Assembly (NCBI GenBank): GCA_035578905.1
Contig: JAQJVL010000536.1
Location: 496,001-560,000, forward strand
Source: Stictocephala bisonia
Lineage: Eukaryota; Arthropoda; Insecta; Hemiptera; Membracidae
Length of the DNA stretch: 64,000 nucleotides
Reading direction: 5' to 3'
Below the pieces are notes generated by a model, which was not told where the DNA came from, made no database searches, and saw only the letters and a program-made list of their open reading frames with translations. A program made the translations under genes and the position numbers. Shown here one piece after another: positions 47,707 through 59,485 of this stretch. Position 1 is the stretch's first letter. Every line of letters starts with the position of its first letter.

Positions 47707-50477
47707 AGGTACAGAACTTTCTTTAGAAGCGGGACGATTGTAGGTGATTTATGTACTACGTCAGGGAATAGAAAACGTAAATAAACTGTAAGCTTACTTA
47801 CATTAAGGGGGCCGTTTCGATTAACCAAAAAAAAACCGAAACTTTTTTTTTAATTTCCCTCTTTCTGTCTGTAAAAATGATAAAATCACAAACTTTACGT
47901 TTGGTTGTAGGTGCAGAGCTCTTCTAATTGACCATGAGTCAATATTAGTAAAAAAATTGTATTTTTTCATACTTAAATATGTAAAATTGTAACTGCCTTA
48001 TTGACAGTTCTAATGTAATAAAAAAACACACAAGATAAACTAGAGTGGACCTTTAATAATCATTCAATTTTCACTATAACTCATCATTATACTAGACTCA
48101 AATCTTAAATTTGAAGTAGAACAGCGTATTTTGGCCCTCTGTTAATATTGTACGTTTATTATAGGGCTGATGCCATTAATCGTAACCAATACTAATTTAA
48201 CGTGCATTCAGCTATTTTTTTTATTTAATTAATATTTATTGTAAAGACATTACGTTAATTGTGGTGTCTATTTTGTTACAAGTGGCTTATTATTGTTCAT
48301 CAAAATGGAATATCATCTTCATAACTGTGAATATAATATATAAATAATAGAAACTTTTAATGTGGTATGTGATATGATGTGTATTAATTAAGGTACAGTC
48401 TTGTTCAATTCCAAGATGCTTGTCGTAAGAACTTCTTTCTACTTCATCAATTCTGCAAGTAAACAATAAAGAAAGTGCTCTTCTTTAGCTGGTTGATTCC
48501 GGGTCAAATTGTATTCAAATTTGTAGATATTTGGTCCCCTTCAACCAGCTGTGGTTGGCACTTGGAACAACTGATTTTGAAACGCCATCTACATCAAAAT
48601 GGAGACCTGAAGAAATAGTTGTTTATAAGATACAAAACTAGGTACTAGGAAATATTAAAATTGTAATTAATATAAGTTGGCTTTAAGAAACTCTTCTACG
48701 TAGTACCCAGTGTATTTTTCTGAATAACTGTGCATTGTTATAGGAATATAAATGTATATTAAAATAATCTATATTGTACAAACTATACAAAATAATAACA
48801 ATAAAATTGATATCTGAGAAAAATTAGATAAGGTCATGGTAGGTAATGAAAGTAAGGACTACATTTTCTGTTTTGCTTGGATTGAAGTTTGGAACTATTT
48901 TATATGCATGAATAAAGGTTAAATGAATAAGAATTAAAAATAATTTGTGTTGTTAATATAAAAATACTATTATTTGTATTTTGACATGACTTTACATAAG
49001 TGATTTAATAATAATAAATATATAAAAATTAAGACAACATTTACTATACCATAGATTAAAAATATATGTTAAAAATTTCTCACTCCATAACCTTAAAGTT
49101 TTAGAAAAATGAATTTTGAAATTATATAGTTCTGTATAACATGTGATGAAGAACTAATAATGGTGTTAAATGTTATGTTTTTAAGTATTCATAAAAATAT
49201 ATTTAATATAGTTTTCCTTAAACACTGCAGAAATCTGTTGGAGTTTTTGGGTAAAACGCTACAATTTATTTGATACAGAAAGGTAATCATTTAAATAAAG
49301 TGTTTTAAAAACTATAATATTAGGTAACAACGTGAGATCTCTTAGGTTAAACTAAAAAATTACACGTTCAATTTGAGAATTCTTATTATTTACAATTATG
49401 TAGGACGTTTCCAAATCTGTCAACGTCTGTCAGCTGCCAAGTGAACAGCTGTATAGTAGACATAAAAGTTTACCGTCAGCGAGCTAAAACATGTGTTCTA
49501 TTTCAACTGTATAGTTCATATTATTTAAATTAGCTAGAGTTAACAATGTATGATTATTGAAGATCCATTGTAGTGGAGCTTTAATTTGTGTTATGAGTGT
49601 TTACTCTAATTTTGATGGCTATTTTGCTTTATTTGATGTATAATAAATAATACTGTTAGTGAATTAGTTTACGAAAAATAAATTACGAAATATCAATTAA
49701 AGTGCATATATTTTATACTTATTGCATATTTAATTTTTTGTACGTGATTTGTTTTGCGTAGTAAGTTATTTCAGTAATTTTATATTTAGAACAAACAAAG
49801 CATTAATAACTGATTTGGTTGAGTATTTTCTAAAATATATTTGTATTCTTAAATAATAATATATCACATGTATTTTATTCTAAATTACAAATAAATCATT
49901 ATTTAAAAATGAAAGTATACTTAAATCAACCACCTTAAGATCCAAAATTTTACCTAAGATAACATATTGTCAATTGGCAAATTGAACTATATTTCTTTCG
50001 TGACTATAAGTACTTATATTTATGGGTCTGCCTACAGGCTTTTTCTAATCCAGGGCTTTTCCCAATAGCTTATAACTGAACTATGTAAATATTTTGTATT
50101 TAGTTTAAGCTATTTTATTTTTCTACTTATATAATGTTTTATTTTACTATATAGTATATGCGCATTGTATACATTGTAAATATATTTTAAATTGTAATTA
50201 TTTATTTATTATTCTGGAAGACAAATAAATTTGTCATTTCATTTATACAAATCAACATTGTATTAGTGCAGTAGAGTATTAAATTACTGAATATTTCAAA
50301 TTTATGTCATAAGTGGGAAAAACGCAAAAAAAGTCTGCTTTTGGGAGTAGGAGACGCTTAATTAAATTTCATGTTACAATGTAATTATTGTTATAAAATA
50401 CCTATTTATTTTTATTGATTCATGAAATATTATAAAATTCCGTCATACCCAAAGAAAACTTTTAGTCAGTTAAGTAG
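47707..50477. other. AT-rich DNA, nothing supported
   Basis: A short open stretch at 48545-48640 (LWLALGTTDFETPSTSKWRP) follows an acceptor-like CCCCTTCAACCAG but has no recognised homology. Otherwise the DNA is featureless. Confidence 0.4.
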
Positions 50478-50674
50478 ACTTTGAATATGTTGTCTATATT
50501 GCTACTTGTATAATACTTTGAATATGTTGTCTATATTGCTACTTGTATAATACTTTGAATATGTTGTCTATATTGCTACTTGTATAATACTTTGAATATG
50601 TTGTCTATATTGCTACTTGTATAATACTTTTAATATGTTGTCTATATTGCTACTTGTATAATACTTTTAATTGT
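50478..50674. repeat. 37-bp tandem repeat, about five copies
   Basis: The unit starts GAATATGTTGTCTATATTGC and recurs exactly every 37 bp (50483, 50520, 50557 and onward). Copies are nearly identical; the last ones carry TTTTAATATG in place of TTTGAATATG. High identity implies recent expansion. No relation to the 37-bp partial monomers of Sat2 is visible. Confidence 0.95.
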
Positions 50675-51094
50675 AACTAACCTTTGATTTAAATACTGTA
50701 CCATTTATGTAAGCATGGGTGTAGTCAAGTTACTTATCGCGATTTAAGTTGTTCTAATAACGTATGTTTATTGTTATAGTTTATGTATTTTATACATTTC
50801 TTGTCACAAATAAATGGACAATTCCCAACAATAAATATTTTTAGTCCATATGACCTGCAAATAAAAGAATCGTGTGTTTTTTTATATGAATCTGTTAAGG
50901 GTAGTAAAGGCCATTAAAACCTGAATGTTGAACCAGGTGTGCATTGGATTGGAAAACGTTGCTGTTTCGCTTAACCACAGCGTTGTAGTGTTCTCTACCA
51001 GTATTTCAGTACAAGGCATTTTATCTGATAAAAAACATTTGCCAGTGTTGGAATTATATTTGGGGTGTAATAAATCAATTTCACACAATACCAA

Positions 51095-51187
51095 CGTACG
51101 TGTATGTGTGGGTGGGTGGGTGGGTCAATACCACCGTACGTGTATGGGTGGGTCAATACCACTGTACGTGTATGTTGGGTGGGTGGT
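51095..51187 (+). repeat. GTGGG minisatellite, three units
   Basis: The motif CAATACCACCGTACGTGTAT followed by GGGTGGG recurs with spacings of 40 and 28 bp. It is homologous to the arrays at 59258-59482 and the fragment at 13060-13130. ORFs on both strands here are products of the repeat. Confidence 0.85.
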
Positions 51188-52362
51188 TTGATGAGCCCAA
51201 ACAATACGACGCATATCACACATTTATGAATGAGTTTAATGAATGACTTTATTTATTTACCTTCTTTACATATCATTACAGAAAAGTAAAATGGAAGTCA
51301 AAACGTTCCACACGATACGTAATTAACACACATTTTTGGAGAGGACAAATTATTAATTTCTTACATGACACTGCTTTAGATTGATAGCTTTTTTTGTCAA
51401 GTTATTCTTTATTTTGAACTCAATATACTTATGCTAGAAGTAAGATTTATTCTAATCGTCTTCATTTCATAATACCTTATGTAAATTGTATTCATGTCCC
51501 GAAGGAAAAAGACGGCGCTTGCTACGCAATTTAGGTACAGTTGAGTAATGCAGAGTTTGCCTATCCACTAGCTATTGAAGGCGTTATAATGTTACTTTCT
51601 TACTTTTTTTACTTACAAGAATTGAATTTCCTTTCCTTTGAAGTACAATTCTCCTTATAACACCAACTTTTTTTTCATCCACACCAAATACATGATTTAC
51701 CATTGATTGATGATTGAAGGTTTAGCTGGGAAACACCATCATATTCAGCTGAATACAAATACAAGAATAAAAATAATGTATCAACATGATTATATTGTAA
51801 CAATTAGATTAATTAGTGCCTTCTTGTAAAATTTTACTTGAGGTTTCTGCTGTTCAGCGTCATACAAGATTAAACGTTGCTGTTCGTTGGATGGGTGAAT
51901 GTCTGTGGGATCACTTCCTTGCAAGCAATTCACATTGATTACATTCAAAGTGATTACATTGAAAATGCTTCAGTTGTTCATATTTTAAGTTATTTAAATA
52001 CACGATATTCTTATAACGGGTTTATTCTGCGAACACTCAAACCAACGTTATTTGCTTGTATGTTGGTTTATACTTTAAATGTTATGTTTATTTTTTTAGG
52101 TATTAATACTTTTTTGGAGAAATTTGCACAGATATAATGTAAAAATAAATATACAATTTAAGATACAATGGGATTTTTTGTTGTGACAAAATATATACTG
52201 TATATTAGCAAAAAAGAATTAGCAGTGTATAAAATTCGAAATGTTTATTTGGCTTTCTCATCATAGACAAACTAAGAAAAACGTCTTATCTAGATAAAGT
52301 TAAATAAATTTAATCACAAACCTGCTATAAAACTAATGCTAACTCAAATAGTGGCGCAGTAC
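51188..52362. other. AT-rich DNA with a minor open stretch
   Basis: The minus strand at about 51480-51545 reads LHYSTVPKLRSKRRLFPSGH before a CATAAG|GTATTA donor-like site. This could be an exon or a repeat fragment and is unsupported. The remainder is featureless. Confidence 0.3.
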
Positions 52363-52790
52363 TGTAACCGAGCTACTCGGAACAAACTGTTGGGGATATT
52401 GTAGGCGTTCAGTTATACACTCGGACCTCTTTATACTAACACAGCGTCCGCTCAATGGATGCCATTGAATAGTGACCACCTATCAGATATATGGGGAGTG
52501 TCCATGTTGGGAGGTAGTCTGAGTTCGGATGCTGTGTATGGGAGATAACTCTGAGTGTCTGGCTTGTCATTTGCTAAAAAAGCATACCATTACTGCATGG
52601 ATCGTACTCCACGTAAAACCGTAGGTCCCTTAGTTTCCCCGGCTAATGGTTAATTAATAAATGGCTTTTACTAAGGAACAGTTGACCTTAGTTGGTAGGT
52701 TTACACTCGTTGGTCTACACTCATCATACTTATTCGACCCTCATATTCAACCATATCTCTGCCATCGGCGTCATAATAATAAATAATGTA
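52363..52790 (+). mobile_element. tRNA-derived SINE (family B), full-length copy
   Basis: Head AGTGGCGCAGTACTGTAACC, then GGGGATATTGTAGGCG, CACAGCGTCCGCTCAATGG, CACGTAAAACCGTAGGTCCC, CTAAGGAACAGTTGACC and the 3' end CCATCGGCGTCATAATAATA. The 3' end is shared with family A. The B box is degraded. Confidence 0.75.
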
Positions 52791-53097
52791 AAATAATAAT
52801 AATGAAAAACACTATTAATCACAGCCAAACTAACGGAGTTGGTTTCGTCATTAGGGTAATCAGAACTAATACGCCTAAGTGGGAATAAAACCAAATAAAA
52901 CAGTTTTAACCAATTATATCGGACCGATGTACTATATTTACTGACTATTCAATCATTGGTCCAGGACACATTATTAAACCAGGACTATGTTAACATTTAC
53001 CTATTTGTGTATTGCTGTTCCACTTAATTTTATTTTCATCCCGTTTAACTAATCTATTTTCCTATAGCTACATGAGTTAAATAAAGAATATGTATTT

Positions 53098-53345
53098 ATT
53101 CTTGACAATCTTATCGTTAGTGCATGAGTGATGGTGAATCGTTAATGATCGTTACGAGCGTAGATGAGCGAATGTAGTTACATGTACAAACTAAGGCCGA
53201 CGATTCCTTAGAAATCATAACTATTTATCAGCTTAAACCCCCACAACGATCCGGTGGCTATCAGCTGATCCCTCTCAGCATTTGCTATGACTGCTTGAGG
53301 TCAAACTGAGAACTGTTAGCTTATGGAGATGGGCTTTAACCAAAT
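53098..53345 (-). mobile_element. tRNA-derived SINE (family A), copy 3
   Basis: On the minus strand, GGTTAAAGCCCATCTCC, AACAGTTCTCAGTTTGACC, GGGATCAGCTGATAGCCACC, CTAAGGAATCGTCGGCC and CTACATTCGCTCATCTACGC match the copy at 25.7 kb block for block. The 5'-most part of the tRNA head is missing. The tail continues as AATAAATACATATTC. Confidence 0.75.
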
Positions 53346-54529
53346 AAATACAGTAATAAAATGAATATAAAATAATCGAATTAATTTGCAAAGTAATTTA
53401 ATAACATCAGATGGAAAAATAAATGTATAATTGAAAATATTATCTCTGGAATGTTACAGAAGATTACTTTGTAGCAAGCTTATTCATAAAAAATTAAAAC
53501 TATTGAAACCACATAAAACTTTCATATATTTGAATTCCAATAAAAAATTAAGAGATATTTCATAGCAGGATTTCTTTTTATAGTACTTAAAAATATTCCT
53601 AATATTTAAATTCTTTTAGAAACGTTTTTCTCCTTACTACTGCTGTTATTTCGTGCGGTATCCATAGTTTAAGAGTAGAAAGTTGAAGAATTTATAAATA
53701 AATGGAAAGGTCCTATATTATGATATAGTTAAATCAATATTCATTACTTTTACACCATTGCTTTATATATGTGATTTTTAAACCACGTTTCATTAGTTTT
53801 TCCATACGATATTGATATCAGATATTTTCTGATAATCATTTAATTGCATGCTTTAACTTTACTGTAATTCAACAAAATTTTCAAAGTCTGATAAAACATT
53901 TAGGAAGATGAGAAAAACTATCAGTAAGAATTAGTTTCAAAACAGGTATATAAATAGTAGGAATCTAATGTGCAAGTAAAACAACTAACTACGGGTAAGA
54001 TATATTTTTACTTGCTTATATTCGAAAACATATTTCTAAATAGAATACGAGGGGTGAAGCAGAAAATATTGAAGCAGGGTGAAGTGCAACCTGAGCTCTA
54101 ACTAGGTTGTAGTGGGAACCCACCTTTTGCTTCAAGAAATCTATATCCACAGGGAGTCTTTCAGTGAAAAGATAATTTCCTTCGACCAAAATATCATCTA
54201 TACATCCGGTAAGCTATCATTAATACTTCTTATTTTGGCCACCTTTAGCTACAAAAAAAACGTCTTTAGTTTTAGATTCCTATATTTTATAACTAGCCCC
54301 TTACATACACGGTTCTCTAATTACAGACTAAGCCCATTATGATGTTTAAACGTAGATCTTACCAACGTTTTCTTAGATTTTTAATGCTCGTTTTCTGAAA
54401 AATAGTATGCACTAAATTTGTACGTTTATATAATTTACCATAAAAGAAATCTAGAAATAAGTGTCATTCTCTATCTTGTTTTAAGACTTAATTTTATTTA
54501 TGTGTAAACTACAAGATAGATTCATTGCA
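53346..54529. other. AT-rich DNA, nothing recognisable
   Basis: Short chance ORFs only. Confidence 0.5.
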
Positions 54530-54720
54530 TAAACATAAAAAACAAGTAGACTATGCAAATAAATTAGCCACTGTGATATTGATAAATAATTGCAAAAAAA
54601 GTAAATATCACGTAGCACAAACCTGTTACAACATAAGCAAAAGATGTGCAAATATTAGAGTGATTGGTTTCGGTGAACTACGCTCCTCTTCGACAGACCA
54701 GAGGGATATATAAAAGGGAC
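54530..54720 (-). mobile_element. Penelope-like 3' end, copy 2
   Basis: On the minus strand CCCTCTGGTCTGTCGAAG, GGAGCGTAGTTCACCGAAA and ATCACTCTAATATTTGCACA match 13850-14060. The hammerhead-like core is damaged here: CTGTCGA replaces CTGAGGA and the stem no longer pairs. Confidence 0.45.
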
Positions 54721-55219
54721 TTTATAGGACCCATTTTCACGATCAGGAAGTAATAAACGTGCAGGTTTTATTGCAGCTAATATAAATAAGTAACTCTTTT
54801 TCTATCCAATAAAGCCATTTTATGTATTAGAAAGAAATATACATTATTGTATTAGTCCCCACAAACTTTTATAATTTTAAGCAAGTGCTGTAATTACTGT
54901 ATACTTTCCTCATTCATGCATGTATATAAAAGGCCTTGAAGATTACCTGAATTGCTTTACTGCAAATTGTAACTATTAGTTTCTCTTCAGGAGTAAAATT
55001 AACAAACATAAAATTAATATTATATAAGGTTTATTGTACTTTTATTTGTGGGTGTAGGCAATATACGCAACGCTTTGATGTACGTGAACTGCGTCTACTT
55101 GGGTCCCGGCGTGCTGTAAAATTCAAATTAGCGCTTCACGACGAAATAGAAGGAAGACCCTATAAATAAACTATCACTCATATTATGTGATATTGTAACT
55201 ACGTTATAAGCCTAAGTAA

Positions 55220-56071
55220 ATATATATAGTAAAATTCACTGTTAAAAATGAAGTAAATGGAGAAATTCCTTTATTGAACGTTCTAATTACTGAGACAAAT
55301 GAAAACAAAATTAAGACTTTTCTTTTTCACAAAACAAATTTCAGTGGACAGTATCTAAATTATAATTCAAAACATCCTCAACATGTTAACATTGGTCTTG
55401 TACAAAATTTATTTAAAAGGATTGATATGTTAGTCATAGATAAGACAGAAAGAATACTTGAAGAAAAATATATGACAGATATGTTGATTAAAAATAATTA
55501 TTCTAGAGGAATTATTAAAAAACCAAAAAGAAGAACCAATAGCTCCACTATAAATAAAAATTGTGAACAACAGAAACCTCAAACAACAGTTACGTTTCCA
55601 TATGTAAAAGGGATATCTGAAGAAATTCGTATAGTCAATTCAAAATTTAACATCCGAACAGTATTTAATTCGTCCAGCAATCTAAGAAGCCATTCAACTA
55701 AATTAAAACCAAAAAATAAACAACAGGAAACAAAAAATGTAATATATAAAATTTATTATCGTTGCAATAAATCTTATATAGGTCAAACTTCAAGACTAAT
55801 TTCAAAAAGAATGAATGAACACATTTACAATTATAAAAAAGAATATCTAGGAAAGTCATAATTAGTTAAACGTGCTATTAATGAAAAACATGATATAAAT
55901 TTTAATTCTACAAGTGTAATTTTAAAAGAACCCTTACGGACCAAAATAAACCAAATTACTAGTGCTTGTATGGCAGTTTTGAAAGATGAATCTCGTATTT
56001 CCCAACCGTCTCTAAATTTTAGTAATATATTTTCACCTTTAATTAAAGATGAAATATCATCGAACATTTAA
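55220..56071 (+). pseudogene. Penelope-like RT/GIY-YIG polyprotein, C-terminal part
   Basis: The frame is open from 55220 and reads VKNEVNGEIPLLNVLITE, equivalent to the NG-LPFLDVLI strand of Penelope RT thumbs. It continues through YLNYNSKHPQHVNIGLV, then a basic linker, then VIYKIYYRCNKSYIGQTSR and KRMNEHI. That last part is the GIY-YIG endonuclease core that defines Penelope-like elements. TAA at 55859-55861 interrupts the frame once. The same frame continues as LVKRAINEKHDINFNS and ends at TAA 56069-56071 with a typical C-terminus. Apart from 5' truncation and one stop, no frameshift is present in this segment, so the copy is not very old. No ATG is needed at the start because the fragment is truncated. 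Confidence 0.75.
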
Positions 56072-56240
56072 AACTCTAAGCCATTCATAATAACTCTTAT
56101 CAAACTTAGCCACGTAAATTTAATTTAACTAGTATTTCATGTTTTACATGTGATTTCTTTGTTATTTTTATTCACATATGTTTTCTGTTTATACTGTATT
56201 TACAACTGAAGATGACAAAATGGCGAAAGCGCTCCTAATG
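55220..56240 (+). mobile_element. 5'-truncated Penelope-like retroelement
   Basis: The fragment keeps the end of the reverse transcriptase, the linker and a GIY-YIG nuclease domain, followed by a 3' region with ACTGAAGATGACAAAATGGC and GAAAGC (56205-56230). The latter resembles the CUGAAGA...GAAA hammerhead-like ends of this class. The RT fingers and palm are absent. It lies 500 bp from another Penelope-like 3' end in the opposite orientation. Confidence 0.65.
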
Positions 56241-57057
56241 AAAATTACATTTATGGAATTCTACTAAAATATGATTTTTTATTTATACATCTAATAAGAT
56301 TACTAATAAAAGTATTTACATGGTTATTTCAATTGTTATTCAAAATGAGCATTATAGATTTCAGTACTTCAGATAATATCTACCATAGAGTTTTAAATCC
56401 ATATCTATTCTTTGATAATGTTTTAATATATTTAATATAATTTCTCAATTTACTAAAACTAAAAATAACTGTAAAATTACTTACAGTGTCAAACGAAGGT
56501 AAAATATGTAGTATATTAGTATACATTGGAGACAAATAATTTGGCACCGTGAGTTTAATAATTAATGTCAAATTTACGATAGAGCGTTTCCTTTTAAATG
56601 AAGTTAACATAGACAATTACATTATCCAAACAGTTAAATTGAACGAAACAGTGATTAGTCATGCTAATTATAATATCAAAGTCAAATTATTGGTCAATAT
56701 TGCTTCATCATATGCAATATGCATCACATAATTACTACATTGAAAGTAATATATTATCATAATACGTGTATATAATATTGCTATCCAAATTAACCACTTA
56801 AATAAGCATAACATATTTAATTCAATAAATGCAAACAAATTTGAATATTAATTTAAATAATCCTGGATTTGCTAACACTTTACAGGTAATAGTATTGTTC
56901 CAATAAAACCTGTTTCAAAAATTACTTTATGAGTTATTTTATTGAAGAATGTTCCACTCTAAATGCATGTAAACAGCTAGCACTAGATACTTGTGAATAT
57001 CTATTTTTTAATTACTTACTTACTTTAATTATATTACTGTTTAATATTACCATTGAC
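56241..57057. other. AT-rich DNA, nothing recognisable
   Basis: Only short chance ORFs on both strands. Confidence 0.5.
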
Positions 57058-57664
57058 TTTGATCAAACTAAATCAAATCAAATCAGTTTATTCCTTCAAC
57101 AAAAATATTGCAAACATATTTACGGTAAAAATCACACAAGAAATTACTCCCCACATAGATAAGAATGGTCTGTGTGTCGGTGAGAAGTCCCTATTATACA
57201 AAGTATTATAAATATTTACTATTAAATGATGAAGTACAAAAAAATTAAAAAATATAAAATACAAATTATACATATGAACGATAGCAACAACTAAAAGTAA
57301 TATTGTATGATAAAAATAATCTTAAAACTAAAACTAATAGGACAGTAAATTACTTTGAACAGACAGGAGATGGTTTGAGTTTAAAACTAGTTCAAGACTG
57401 TACAGCCATAAAATATTTTTATATTAATTTAGAGGGGAGACGTAAGTAATAGGCCTGTATGAAAAGAAGACGGAACCACGGAAAAAAGATAAATGTAAAT
57501 ACATATTTACAAATCCGTGCTCACATAGAAATATATTCATACATACAAAATTACAAATATCAAGGACTATAATTAATTAATTGAATATTAACCCTAAAAT
57601 TACAAATGCACATGTACTGACTCTGAGTCAGGCTGACATTTCATAAGCAGCTAGTTACGAATTG

Positions 57665-57930
57665 TCAATTTGTCAGAGTGTAGACGGATTGAAGAAGGGA
57701 CTCAGCAGGGTCAACACCAGCCCTGAGTAGCCAGGCGGTCACCAGCCGCCTGTAGACGTGGACCGAGCCACGCACATTTCTTATCTCTGGCGGAAAGTTT
57801 ATATAGATACTATTAGCAACAAAGAATGGATTTGTGCAATTAATTGTTTTGACGATACGAGTCATTTGAGTGCCGACTATTTGTGAGCTCCTTGATCTAT
57901 AAATATGTGTTACTGAGGTTATTGTCAAAT
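57665..57930 (-). pseudogene. LINE ORF2 C-terminus (distal to Ginger insertion)
   Basis: The minus-strand frame includes HIYRSRSSQIVGTQMTRIVK, then NPFFVANSIYINFPPEIR and WLLRAG. This follows the usual LINE C-terminal order (a Y.TR.., PR-like block, then FY.A...YN.LP.ELR, then a WL end). Stop at 57665. It completes the ORF2 tail that is cut at 60814 on the other side of the Ginger element. A one-base frame difference shows additional decay. Confidence 0.65.
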
Positions 57931-57947
57931 CTTTGTTTGTATGTATA

Positions 57948-58010
57948 TGTTACCGGCAATGTGTACAATTCAGGCATTGTATGGAATACCTAGGCATTGT
58001 ATACATTGCC
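57948..58010 (+). repeat. Ginger left TIR and subterminal repeats
   Basis: The TIR contains nested GGCATTGTAT motifs. More copies of the palindrome-like GCATT(G/C)TAT and of GGCAAAGTATAAAATG continue to about 58140. Repeated subterminal motifs usually serve as transposase binding sites. Confidence 0.85.
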
Positions 58011-59060
58011 GAGTGAATCCAGGCAAATTATGAAATAAACTCATTTCTTAACAATTGTACAAACTTTGCCTAGGCATTGTGTATAATGCCTAGGCATTAT
58101 ATAGAATGTCGAAAGTTTTGCAGGCAAAGTATAAAATGAACAACATTGTTAAAAATTGTTTATTGCAAATAACAAACATGAAATGTATTAAACATAGGAT
58201 CTGAAAATCCTCATATTTTACTAGAGTAAAATTTAAAAGTGAAATATTAATTTAAGAAATTACTTGTTACAGCAGGAAAGAGAACTATGGCACTTCGAGT
58301 TGCATTTTCGATTGTTTTTAACACAAGCACATTGTTTGGTTTGACATTTAGTTTTGCAAGTGCATCTCACAAATCCTTGGCCGCTTCCTGTTGACTGAGC
58401 CGTTGCAACGGTACAAAGTCCTGTTTCTTGATCTGGTACGTCTTCTACTCGAACTAGGCCTTTTTTGCAAACTGTAAACTGTGACCTTGCGTACAGTTGT
58501 TTCAAAACTCCGTTGGCGGTCCCTAATTTGTAAAACCCATCTTCTGTCGTATCCATGACCACTGCCAGAATATTTCTCAAGTCAACTCTTCCTTTGTCAA
58601 CGTCAGGAATTGGAACACGAACAGTGACTCCTTTGGTGACGGGGGGAAACTTTTTATCGGAATTAGCTTTCATTTTCTTAGCTTGTTTTTCAAGACAAGC
58701 TTTTGACCTCTTCCTCTCTTTATCAATATTTTCCGAATTAAAACAAGGGACACACAACAGGGTTTTTTCAGTATCATCACACCCCTGAATTGAATGGCCA
58801 CATGAAGTATGTATGTCCGCTAAACATTTTGTGCAGTTTTGTTTCTCATTAGTTTGCTGCAAACAAACGCTACACATTTGTAGAAGGCTAGAACCGACCG
58901 AGACATCAACGGTTGCCTCATTAACTTCTGAAGTGTTATGATCGGTTTGGAGTGGAGGTTCTAGACTTGACATTGTTTGTGTTTCTGTTGTGTGCATGTT
59001 ATTAACCACTCTTTCCAAATTTTCTTCGCTGTTAATGGAATCCAAAATGTCTCGAGGCAT

Positions 59061-59485
59061 TTTGGATTCCATTAACAGGTATATTCTATGGATACCTTTA
59101 TAAACTATAAAATATAGGTATAATGTAAAGAGTTGCAGTTGCCTGCTAAATTTTGCTGTCGCAATAATTCTTACTACAAAATTGTAATCCTGAACTAAAA
59201 TGCATTATTAACTAAAAACCAAATTGCTCTCACAAAAGCATTTTGTTCGAATCATTTACGTGTATGGGTGGGCGGGTGGGTCAATATCACTGTTCGTGTA
59301 TGGGTGGGCGGGTGGGTCAATATCACTGTACGTGTATTGGTGAGGGGGTGGGTTAATATCACTGTATAACTAAATAAAATAAGGAGACTTAAGACTCAGT
59401 AGATAGGTTAACCCACCGCCCACACATACACGTACAGTGATATTGACCCACCCGCCCACCCATACACGAACAGTGATATTGATAC
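59061..59485. mobile_element. 425-bp foldback-type insertion in the transposase gene
   Basis: CTCGAGGCAT occurs at 59051-59060 and again at 59486-59495. Reading across with one copy removed restores an uninterrupted frame (GLEMPRDILDSIN in coding sense), so this is an insertion with a 10-bp duplication. The insert begins with TTTGGATTCCATTAAC, the exact inverted copy of target sequence at 59031-59049. It continues with about 180 bp of AT-rich DNA and ends in an inverted pair of GTGGG minisatellite arrays. No terminal inverted repeat, ORF or poly-A tail is visible. It adds stops in the transposase frame. Confidence 0.7.
59258..59482. repeat. Inverted GTGGG minisatellite (hairpin)
   Basis: Three 36-bp units (ACGTGTATGGGTGGGCGGG and CAATATCACTGT) start at 59259, 59295 and 59331. 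About two units in reverse orientation fill 59409-59482, separated by about 40 bp. The arms match over about 70 bp, so a long hairpin is possible. Related units lie at 51.1 and 13.1 kb. Confidence 0.9.

Noticed and set aside
47480..47828. Minus-strand ORFs of 72 and 75 codons as proteins
   Set aside because: They overlap in different frames and end without using the donor. The block is better described as an exon candidate of unknown strand.
50882..51219. Plus- and minus-strand ORFs of 70-88 codons around 51 kb
   Set aside because: They run through the GTGGG minisatellite and overlap one another on both strands. No domain.
58555..58788. Plus-strand 77-codon ORF
   Set aside because: Shadow of the minus-strand Ginger transposase C-terminal region.
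59370..59480. C-terminal tail of the integrase frame (NITVRVWVGGWVNITVRV)
   Set aside because: This sequence is the inserted minisatellite read in the transposase frame, not a natural protein end.
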